From positions 1-64,000 of the forward strand of contig JADLHO010000065.1 in assembly GCA_020848735.1 (NCBI GenBank): a stretch of 64,000 nucleotides of DNA, given 5' to 3'. The notes under the pieces are model-generated. The model saw nothing but the letters and a program-made list of their open reading frames with translations, was not told where the DNA came from and did not search any database. The stretch is from Planctomycetota bacterium. Lineage in GTDB: Bacteria > Planctomycetota > UBA1135 > UBA2386. Position numbers and translations under genes: made by a program. This document shows, in pieces, positions 16,356-23,212 of the stretch. Numbering within the stretch: position 1 is the first letter of the stretch; every line of letters begins with the position of its first letter.

Positions 16356-17053
16356 CCGTTGCCGAGCTCCACGAGTTCGTCGCTGGTGTCGTCGTCGTCG
16401 CCGTCGTCGCGGCCGCTCGCGACGCTGAGAGGCCTGCGCGTCGTCGGCTCGTCCTCACCCTGTCGCGGCCAGCGCACGGGTGAGACCTCGTCGAGGTAGC
16501 GCAGCGCTTCGCGGGAGATCCCGCTCTGCGCAGCGAGCGTGCGCGGCTCCGCTTCGCTCAGGGGCACCCCGAAGCTTCGGATGAAGAGCTTCTGGAACTC
16601 CTCGCGCATCGCCGTGGACGTCGCGAAGAGCAGGAGCAGCTTGCGATCGGGATGCCAGAGCGCGTCGACGAGCTGCACGCTGGGCAGGATGCGCGGCAGG
16701 AGACGCTGCTCGAGCTCCTGGCGGAGCTCCTTGCGCTCGCGCGCCGACATCGGCTTGCCGCGGCTGCGCTCGGCTTCGGTGCGGTGGATCGAGACCCAGA
16801 TCGCCGGGAGCTTCTTCTTGTCGACGCGCACGCGGAGCCAGACGGCGTCGTCGTGGACGAGGTCCTCGACCTCGAAGCTGTCGCCGGTCGGATCACCGGG
16901 TGAGACCCAGCCGATCGACGATTCCTCGGAGGAGGCCGTCTCGATGCTGCGGAAACGCTGGGCGGCGAGCGCCGCAGCGAAGTCCGAGGAGTCGGCCGCC
17001 GGGATCTTCCCGTCGACGAAGTACGCGGTGAACCCGCCGGAGCGTCGGAACAT
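16352..17053 (-). CDS. RdgC-like recombination-associated protein, N-terminal half
   Basis: This is a 233-residue protein. The start GGFTAYFVDGKIP, the GWVSPGD turn, the LPAIWVSIHRTEAE segment, an RGKPMSARERKELRQELEQ helix and LLPRILPSVQL match the order of conserved elements in the N-terminal half of RdgC (GW.PP, then RGRKL..E...LK.E....LLP). E. coli RdgC is about 300 residues; here the chain ends in an acidic Asp-rich tail, and the rest seems to be the overlapping downstream gene. RdgC forms a ring on double-stranded DNA and modulates RecA. The assignment rests on motif order, not on a search. Confidence 0.6.
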   Translation of the reverse strand: MFRRSGGFTAYFVDGKIPAADSSDFAAALAAQRFRSIETASSEESSIGWVSPGDPTGDSFEVEDLVHDDAVWLRVRVDKKKLPAIWVSIHRTEAERSRGKPMSARERKELRQELEQRLLPRILPSVQLVDALWHPDRKLLLLFATSTAMREEFQKLFIRSFGVPLSEAEPRTLAAQSGISREALRYLDEVSPVRWPRQGEDEPTTRRPLSVASGRDDGDDDDTSDELVELGNG

Positions 17054-17152
17054 CGGGGTGAGAACGCGAGCAGCCGGCGCGCACTCGACGCGACCGGCTG
17101 CGAGGAGGGTGGATGACGCGAACCGGGTGCGCGTCGGGCCCGCGAGCGCGGA

Positions 17153-18139
17153 TCAGCGGGCGAACGGGTTCAGCTTCTGCCACTCCTCGTCGCGGAACGC
17201 GAGGTTGGAGCGGCCGCTCATCGCGTTGCGCGCGACGTTGCGCGCGGCGTTCGAATCGGCGTCGAACATCACCAGGATGTGGCTGGCGCGGACCTGGTCG
17301 GCGCTCGGGTTCTCACCCTTCTTGAAGCCGGTCGTCTTGACGAGGTGGTACCCGAAGCTCGTCTGGATGATCGGCGAGGTCTCGCCCATCTTCTGCGAGA
17401 ACGCGGCCTTCTCGAAGATGGGGTCCATCATCCCGCGGCCGAAGAAGTCGAGGTCGCCGCCCTGCGCCGACGAGGGGCACATCGAGTGCTTCTTCGCGAG
17501 CTCCGCGAAGTCGCCGCCGTTGGCGAGCTCGGCCTCGACCGACGCGAGCTTCGCGCGCGCCTCGGCAGCCTGGCCGGAGTAGGCCGCGAGCGCGGCCTTC
17601 TGGACGATCACGGCGCGCAAGGCCTGACGCTTGACGTCGTCGTCGCTCTGGTCGCCGGGATTCTGGCCGTAGTACTTCACCAACTCGTCGACCTCGGACT
17701 TCGTGACCGACTGGCCGTCGACGATCATCACCACGCTCTCGCCCAGCGAGGCCTTCTCATCGGCCGTCATCAGGCGTGCGCTGCCGGCCTTGGGCTCGGC
17801 GGGTGTCGCGATCGTCTCCGGCTGCGGCTTGATCTGGACCTCCACGCTGCGGGTGACGAGCGCGCGGTTCGTGAAGAACGGCCTGATGGCGGTGGCGAGG
17901 CCGCCCTCCGCACCGAGCTTCTTCGTCGCGGCGAGTTCGATCCGCTTGCGCTCGATCGAGCGTTCCAGCTCCGCGAGCGGGTTGATCACGTCCTGGGCCG
18001 ACTTCTCCTGCGGCTTGGCGTCTTGCGGCTTGGCCTCGCTGATGACGGTCGGGGGGACCGGCTGCGGCGGCTTCGCGGGTTCCTGGGCGGAGACGGCGCC
18101 GGCGAGCAGGCCGAGGGTCAAGAGCGTGAGGCGGGTCAT
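17153..18139 (-). CDS. Secreted parvulin-type peptidyl-prolyl isomerase with rearranged domain
   Basis: This 328-residue protein starts at ATG 18139, giving a clean signal peptide (TLLTLGLLAGAVSAQ); the longer track start adds an Arg/Pro-rich shadow. After a Pro/Lys-rich linker, residues about 125-160 (VVMIVDGQSVTKSEVDELV) look like the N-terminal helix region of SurA/PrsA. The parvulin core covers about 205-270: GGDFAELAKKHS, GGDLDFFGRGMM, FGYHLVKTT. The strand that normally opens the domain, ASHILV, instead comes after it at 285-290. The protein probably assists folding of exported proteins. Activity depends on whether this permuted layout still forms the active site. Confidence 0.8.
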   Translation of the reverse strand: MTRLTLLTLGLLAGAVSAQEPAKPPQPVPPTVISEAKPQDAKPQEKSAQDVINPLAELERSIERKRIELAATKKLGAEGGLATAIRPFFTNRALVTRSVEVQIKPQPETIATPAEPKAGSARLMTADEKASLGESVVMIVDGQSVTKSEVDELVKYYGQNPGDQSDDDVKRQALRAVIVQKAALAAYSGQAAEARAKLASVEAELANGGDFAELAKKHSMCPSSAQGGDLDFFGRGMMDPIFEKAAFSQKMGETSPIIQTSFGYHLVKTTGFKKGENPSADQVRASHILVMFDADSNAARNVARNAMSGRSNLAFRDEEWQKLNPFAR

Positions 18140-18459
18140 GATCGGAACTGGGGTGTGCAGGGAGTGCAGACCGGGGGGAGGATGAGACCGGCGCTCGTTG
18201 GTCTGCGCAAGGCCGGCGATCGCGCCGCAGGACGATGCGCGGCACCGGATCCTCCCGCGGCGTCGCGGATGGCGGTCCCGGGCCCGGCCGCATGCGGTTG
18301 GCCGTGGCCGGGTGACGGCGCGAGGGTGCCTTGGCGCCGGGAACTCGGTGGCACCCGGTCGTTCAGGCGGAGGCGGCGTCACGCCGATCAATGGACCCGA
18401 GATCGAAGCACCCGAGATCCGCGCACCCGAGGCCGGGTGCCGGCCCGCGGCCGCCGCCG
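18140..18459. other. Divergent intergenic region with a 15-bp tandem repeat
   Basis: This 320-base gap lies between the parvulin gene (minus) and the patatin-ferredoxin gene (plus). I see no separate gene in it. It contains three copies of a 15-base unit just before the patatin start, described separately. An in-frame ATG at 18391 could extend the patatin protein by 23 residues across those repeats, so part of the gap may be coding. Confidence 0.45.
18395..18439 (+). repeat. Three tandem 15-bp repeats (ACCCGAGATCNNNGC-like)
   Basis: The units are ACCCGAGATCGAAGC, ACCCGAGATCCGCGC and ACCCGAGGCCGGGTG, in exact 15-base register and ending 20 bases before the patatin ATG. They could be operator iterons. 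Alternatively they encode HPRSx/KHPRS repeats of an N-terminal extension, since the unit is a multiple of three and the frame is open. Confidence 0.6.
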
Positions 18460-19605
18460 ATGACGGACCAAGCACAACAGCGCCGCGACGAGCCGTCGCC
18501 GGGCCGACGGGCTCCGGAGCCCGAGCCGGGTTCGCGACGACCCCGCACCATCCTGGTGCTGGGCGGCGGTGGCATGCGCGGCTTCGCCCACATCGGCGTC
18601 ATCCGTGCGATCGAGCGCCTCGGGCTCCAGATCGACGAGATCGTCGGCACCAGCATGGGTGCCGTGATGGGGGGGCTCTGCGCCGCGGGTCACGCGAGTG
18701 ACGCCATCGAGTCCGTCGCGACCGAGATCTCGATCAAGGACTACCTCAAGCTCAACCTCGTGAAGTTCCTGGTGCGCGGCTACGGCCACGCCTCGGTCTA
18801 CAAGGGTCAGGCCTTCCGCGACTTCCTCGCCAAGAACCTGCCGTTCTCGACCTTCGACGAACTGCCGCGGCCGTTCTTCTGCAACGCGCTGTCGCTGACG
18901 CGCGGTCACATGCGCTACTTCGGCATGCCGGGCGACGTGCACGTCCCCGTGGCCGACGCGGTGTATGCCTCGGCCTGCCTGCCGGGGGTCTTCGAACCGC
19001 CGAAGATCGACGGCGACTGGTACATCGACGGCGGGATGGCCGAGTGCCTCGCTCTCAAGGTCGCGCACGCCCGAAAGCCTGATGTCGTCATCGCGGTCGA
19101 CCTCACCGCGATCGACCATCACCAGCCGGTGGCGTTCCGCGCCACGTTGCCGCACATCCTCTTCCAGACCTACGCGATCATGGGCAGCGTACTCAACGAG
19201 CACGCACTCCACCGCTACGCCGACGCGAAGGTCGTTCTGATCCGTCCCAAGGTGCACAAGGTCGGCGTGCTCGCACAGCCGGATACGCCCGAGGTCGTCC
19301 GGCTCGGCGAACGCGAGGCGCTCGAGGCGCTGACGACCAACTCGTTGACGCGCTACCTCTGCGATCCGAGCGTCGTCCGTGAGGTCGACCGCACGATCCG
19401 CAAGCCGCGTGACTACGTGCACCTCGACGTCGACCCCTCGCGCTGCATCCACTGCGGCATCTGCGCCGTCACCTGCGCGACCAACGGCTACGCCGATGTG
19501 CCGTTCGGCAGCGTCGTGCGCAAGCTCCACAACTACGAGTGCACACGGGACGCCGCCTGCGAGCGGGCGTGTCCAACCGACGCGATCCGCCTGCACAACC
19601 TCTGA
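18460..19605 (+). CDS. Patatin-like phospholipase fused to a C-terminal ferredoxin domain
   Basis: This 381-residue protein starts at ATG 18460 (an ATG at 18391 is possible). The patatin domain covers about 28-265: oxyanion loop GGGGMRG, nucleophile elbow GTSMG (S65) and the catalytic Asp in DGGMAE (D190), the Ser-Asp dyad of bacterial patatins. Residues 320-381 form a ferredoxin-like tail with CIHCGICAVTC (C329, C332, C335, C339) and CTRDAACERACPTDAI (C361, C367, C371). Seven Cys are present, enough for one [4Fe-4S] plus a three-ligand cluster. Lipid acyl hydrolysis plus electron transfer in one chain is unusual. It is followed by an SDR and a DprE1-like oxidase. Confidence 0.85.
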   Translation: MTDQAQQRRDEPSPGRRAPEPEPGSRRPRTILVLGGGGMRGFAHIGVIRAIERLGLQIDEIVGTSMGAVMGGLCAAGHASDAIESVATEISIKDYLKLNLVKFLVRGYGHASVYKGQAFRDFLAKNLPFSTFDELPRPFFCNALSLTRGHMRYFGMPGDVHVPVADAVYASACLPGVFEPPKIDGDWYIDGGMAECLALKVAHARKPDVVIAVDLTAIDHHQPVAFRATLPHILFQTYAIMGSVLNEHALHRYADAKVVLIRPKVHKVGVLAQPDTPEVVRLGEREALEALTTNSLTRYLCDPSVVREVDRTIRKPRDYVHLDVDPSRCIHCGICAVTCATNGYADVPFGSVVRKLHNYECTRDAACERACPTDAIRLHNL

Positions 19606-19669
19606 TCCCCGCCCGGTCCGGCCTCGCGCTGGCAGCGCCACGCGTCGACGGATAGGAAGCACGGCCTCC

Positions 19670-20422
19670 ATGCCCTCCCGACTGTCTGGAACCGCTGTCG
19701 TCGTCGGTGCGAGCTCGGGCATCGGCGCCGCGCTCGCGATGCGTCTCGCCCACGAGGCTCGCCCGGTCGCCTTGGTTGCGCGCCGGGCCTCCGAGCTCCA
19801 GGGGCTCGTCGCCGCGATCAACACGAAAGTCGGCACGACGCGTGCGCATGCCTTCGTGCAGGACGTCACCGACGCGGCGACGGTGCTCGCCGTGATCGAA
19901 CGAATCGAGCAGACGCTCGGACGGATCGAGGAGCTGCACTACACGGCAGGCGTGATGCCCGACGTGGCGCTCGACGAGTATCCGAGTGACAAGGATGCGG
20001 CCATGCTCGCGGTCAACGCGCTGGGCTGCATGCACTGGTGCAATGCGCTGGTGCCGCTCCTCGTGGAGCGCGGGCGTGGTCACATCGTGGGGGTCACGAG
20101 CGTCGCCGCGGTGCGCGGGCGGATGGATCGTCCGGGCTACAACGCGTCGAAGGCGGCGCAGGATGCGTACCTCGAGGCGCTGCGCAATCGCGTCTGGCGC
20201 CATGGCGTGCTCGTCACCACGGTCCGTTCCGGCCCGGTCCACACGCCGATGACCGAGGGCCTGAAGATCCCGATGCCGATCAGCGCCGAGCGCTGCGCGA
20301 TCGGAATCCTGCGCGCACGCGACCGCCGTCGCGCGATTGCGTATGTGCCGTGGCAGTGGTGGCCGATCATGACGGTGATCCGCGCGATTCCCTCGTTCCT
20401 CTTCCGCAAGATGAAGGTCTGA
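19670..20422 (+). CDS. Short-chain dehydrogenase/reductase, DprE2-like position
   Basis: This 250-residue classical SDR starts at ATG 19670; the track start lies inside the previous gene. The cofactor motif is VVGASSGIGAALA, the strand motif is LHYTAGVM in place of NNAG, the catalytic serine lies in VGVTSVAAVRG, and the active site is YNASKAA. The C-terminus is hydrophobic (WWPIMTVIRAIPSFLF), suggesting membrane association. It sits 4 bases before a DprE1-like oxidase. In actinobacteria DprE1 and the SDR DprE2 together epimerise polyprenyl-phosphoryl ribose to arabinose, so a similar two-step oxidation/reduction is a reasonable inference. Confidence 0.82.
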   Translation: MPSRLSGTAVVVGASSGIGAALAMRLAHEARPVALVARRASELQGLVAAINTKVGTTRAHAFVQDVTDAATVLAVIERIEQTLGRIEELHYTAGVMPDVALDEYPSDKDAAMLAVNALGCMHWCNALVPLLVERGRGHIVGVTSVAAVRGRMDRPGYNASKAAQDAYLEALRNRVWRHGVLVTTVRSGPVHTPMTEGLKIPMPISAERCAIGILRARDRRRAIAYVPWQWWPIMTVIRAIPSFLFRKMKV

Positions 20423-20426
20423 TTCC

Positions 20427-21848
20427 GTGAGCGCTGCGACGTTCCGTCCCGAGCCCGTTCTCGGTTGGGGCATGGCCATTGGCGGCGTGGCGCAGGTCTG
20501 CCGCCCGCGTTCGCTCGACGAACTCGCGTCGATCGTCACCTCGGGCGGCCACGGACCAAAGGGACTGGCGTTGCGGGGCAGCGGCTGCAGCTACGGCGAT
20601 GCGGCGACCAACGTCGGTGCTCGCGTGCTCGAGTTGTCGGCGCTGAATCGCATCCTCGCCTTCGACGCCGAGAAGGGCATCGCCCGCGTCGAGCCTGGCG
20701 TGCGCATCCGCGATCTCTGGCGCCACGCCATCCCGCATGGGTACTGGCCCGCCGTCGTGCCCGGGACGATGCAGGTCTCGATGGGTGGTGCCGCCTCGAT
20801 GAACATCCACGGGAAGAACGCCTTCGCCGTGGGGACCTTCGGCGATCACGTCCGCGGCTTCACACTCCTCACGCCGCGCGGCGAGACGCTGATCTGCGAC
20901 CGCGAGCGCAACTCCGAGGTCTTCCACGCGGCGATCTCGGGCTTCGGCATGCTCGGCGTCTTCACGGAGCTCACGGTCGAGCTCAAGAAGGTGCACAGCG
21001 GTCGCCTGCGCGTGTGGGGGATCCCGATGCGGAGCCTCGAGGACGGAATCGCCATCATCGAGGACCAGCGCCACAAGGCCGACTACCTGGTCGGCTGGTG
21101 CGACCTCTGCGCGAAGGGCACTGCCCTCGGCCGCGGTGTCATGCACCGCGCCGACCAACTCGAGCCCGGCGAGGACGACGAGGGCCTGGCACTCCTGCGA
21201 CCCGAACGGCAGGACGTGCCGGGCACGCTCTTCGGCGTCGTGCCCAAGGGCTGGATCTGGCCGGGCATGTGGTGCGCGTTCCACTTCGGTTTCGTGCCGG
21301 TGGTCAACGCGCTCAAGTACCGCGCCGGCTACCGCGAGGGTCTGCACTCGCCGTACCTGCAGACCCACGGGGCTTTCCACTTCCTGCTCGACTACGTCCC
21401 GCGCTGGCAGTGGATGGTCAAACCGGGTGGGCTGATCCAGTTCCAGCCCTTCGTTCCCGCAAGCGAAGCGCCGCGCGTGCTCCGCAAGGTCGCCGAACTC
21501 GCTCGAGCACGCGGCATCCGGCCGTACCTCGGCGTTCTCAAGCGCCATCGGCCCGATCCCTTCCTCATGACCCACGGCCTCGACGGTTTCTCGATGGCGA
21601 TGGACTTCGGCGTCCCGAAATCGCCGCTGGGCCGCGACCGGCTCTGGCGCCTGACGCACGAGATGGCCGAGATCGTGCTCAGCGCCGGCGGTCGGTTCTA
21701 CTGGGCAAAGGACGGAACCCTCCAATCCTCGTCGTTCGAACGCGTGCATGGCAGCGACGCGGTGCGCAGGTTCAGGGAGCTCAAGGCACGGCTCGACCCC
21801 GAGCGCGTGCTCCAGACCGACCTGTCGCGGCGCCTGATGGGGGACTGA
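20427..21848 (+). CDS. FAD-dependent oxidase, DprE1-like (VAO/PCMH family)
   Basis: This 473-residue protein (GTG start) aligns well by eye with decaprenylphosphoryl-ribose oxidase DprE1: LRGSGCSYGDAATN, VVPGTMQVSMGGA, NIHGKN, TFGDHVRGFTLLTP, an IQFQPFVP strand, and AKDG with K428 at the place of DprE1 K418. The DprE1 active-site-proximal Cys (C387, CVDF) is replaced: here the segment reads MAMDF with Ala391. It likely oxidises C2 of a lipid-linked sugar, handing the keto product to the SDR encoded just upstream. Its natural substrate is not known. The last 68 bases overlap the end of the HNH endonuclease gene on the other strand. Confidence 0.85.
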   Translation: MSAATFRPEPVLGWGMAIGGVAQVCRPRSLDELASIVTSGGHGPKGLALRGSGCSYGDAATNVGARVLELSALNRILAFDAEKGIARVEPGVRIRDLWRHAIPHGYWPAVVPGTMQVSMGGAASMNIHGKNAFAVGTFGDHVRGFTLLTPRGETLICDRERNSEVFHAAISGFGMLGVFTELTVELKKVHSGRLRVWGIPMRSLEDGIAIIEDQRHKADYLVGWCDLCAKGTALGRGVMHRADQLEPGEDDEGLALLRPERQDVPGTLFGVVPKGWIWPGMWCAFHFGFVPVVNALKYRAGYREGLHSPYLQTHGAFHFLLDYVPRWQWMVKPGGLIQFQPFVPASEAPRVLRKVAELARARGIRPYLGVLKRHRPDPFLMTHGLDGFSMAMDFGVPKSPLGRDRLWRLTHEMAEIVLSAGGRFYWAKDGTLQSSSFERVHGSDAVRRFRELKARLDPERVLQTDLSRRLMGD

Positions 21849-23007
21849 GCCCGCCCTCGGCGCCTGTCGACCCCGTCGCGAGTGGCGCGGCGCGTTGCGC
21901 CACCTCGCCAGCGAGACGCGGTCCCCCGAGTGAGCGGCCTCTGGCATCGCGGAACACGAAGCCCGGTTGCCTCCCATTCCGCTTCGTGCAATCGAGCGTC
22001 ACCACGAGGAAGCCCTCGTGCACGAGGCCGTGGCAGCGCACGCACAGCGTGACGAGATTGCCGAGTTCGGTGAGCCCGCCCTTGCTGCGCCACTGGACGT
22101 GATGCGCGTGCAGGCCTCGGCGGCCCTTGCAATGCACACAGGCGTGGCCATCGCGCGACAGCACTCTGGCGCGCAGCTTCGGCGGAGTCTCGGCATCACT
22201 CGTGATTCCCTCGGCCTTCGCCGGGTGGATTGGTTCCTCTCCATCCTCGCCGACGACCTTCTCGTCGCGGACCAGGACCTGGAACGCTCCGCCCTTGATG
22301 GCCTTTCGCCCCGGCACGTTCCCTTCAGCGTCGCTCGCCAGCACGAGCCTCAGCATCTCCTCGAGGATGTCGAGATCGCGGATCCCGGGGCCGCCTCCCA
22401 GCTCAGCGCGCAGCTTGCTGCGCGCGTTCTCCCACATCTGCCAGCGCGTGGCATCGAGTTCGAGACGCAGAGTGAAGCGCGCGTGCGGTAGCCCGCTCCC
22501 CTCCGGTGGCACCTCGCCAGCGCGAGCCCGCATGGTCAGCCGTTCGAGTTCGTCCTGCGACACGACCTGCGCCCGTTCCAGCCATGCTCCTTCCGTCTGC
22601 GGCGTGGCCACATCGCAGAGCCGACGCACTCGCGACCAGCAGATCCGGCTCCCGGCAAAGGCCTCGTCGATCGCACGCAGTTCCCTGAGGCGCAACCCCG
22701 CATGGAGCAGCTCCCGCGCCTTCCGCCGCGACATCCCCAACGCCCGCACCGCGTATGCGACCGTCGTCGGAAACCCGAGACTCTGGTGCAGCCCGCGCTC
22801 GTGCAGGTCCGCGAGGTAGAAGGCCGTCGTCCGATTGCCGAGGTCCGCGGTTCGGCAGCTTCGCCGCAACCGCACGTCGATCTCGTCAGCACCCAGCCCG
22901 TCCACGAGCTGGAACCCGGAGTCGTCCGCCGCCTCTGCCGTCGCCGCGCGCTCGAACGCGCCGTTGTCCGTGCTCGCGAACCTGCCCATGTCGACCTCGA
23001 CCTCCAT
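21781..23007 (-). CDS. HNH endonuclease domain protein (13E12/DUF222-like)
   Basis: This 408-residue protein starts at ATG 23007 with AAGGA just upstream; ATG 22989 is an alternative, and the track start at 23337 runs through the divergent gene. Residues about 60-250 are helical and Arg/Glu-rich, like the DUF222/13E12 repeat region. The HNH nuclease lies near about 285-345: LSRDGHACVHC, LHAHHVQWRSKGG, LGNLVTLCVRCHGLVHEG, including two zinc-binding CxxC pairs and the conserved N and H. Such genes are often mobile or repeated, with poorly known biology. The 3' end overlaps the DprE1-like gene by 68 bases, tail to tail. Confidence 0.82.
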   Translation of the reverse strand: MEVEVDMGRFASTDNGAFERAATAEAADDSGFQLVDGLGADEIDVRLRRSCRTADLGNRTTAFYLADLHERGLHQSLGFPTTVAYAVRALGMSRRKARELLHAGLRLRELRAIDEAFAGSRICWSRVRRLCDVATPQTEGAWLERAQVVSQDELERLTMRARAGEVPPEGSGLPHARFTLRLELDATRWQMWENARSKLRAELGGGPGIRDLDILEEMLRLVLASDAEGNVPGRKAIKGGAFQVLVRDEKVVGEDGEEPIHPAKAEGITSDAETPPKLRARVLSRDGHACVHCKGRRGLHAHHVQWRSKGGLTELGNLVTLCVRCHGLVHEGFLVVTLDCTKRNGRQPGFVFRDARGRSLGGPRLAGEVAQRAAPLATGSTGAEGGLSPPSGAATGRSGARARGRAVP

Positions 23008-23058
23008 CCGTCCTTGGGAAAACGAACGACTGCTGACCCAGCCGAAGCCCGGCAGCGA

Positions 23059-23076
23059 TCCCGATCTGGATCGGGA
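23059..23076. promoter_or_regulatory. 18-bp operator-like palindrome in a divergent promoter region
   Basis: TCCCGATC-TG-GATCGGGA is a perfect inverted repeat with 8-base arms and a 2-base centre. It lies in the 205-base gap between the HNH gene and the exported protein gene at 23213, which diverge. Spacing and symmetry suit a dimeric repressor site. Which protein would bind is unknown. Confidence 0.4.
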
Positions 23077-23212
23077 CCCGCTCCTCTCCGAGCCGCCGGT
23101 TCGATGAGCCCCGGCTGTGTGTCCACTCACGGAACGGCCACCCGGAAAAAACCCTGGGCGAGTCCGTGTGACGGCCCACTCCGCCTCCGGGTGGACCGGG
23201 CTCAGGTCCACC

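Noticed and set aside
18395-18439. CRISPR-like array
   Set aside because: Units are 15 bases without spacers and no cas genes are present. This is a simple tandem repeat.
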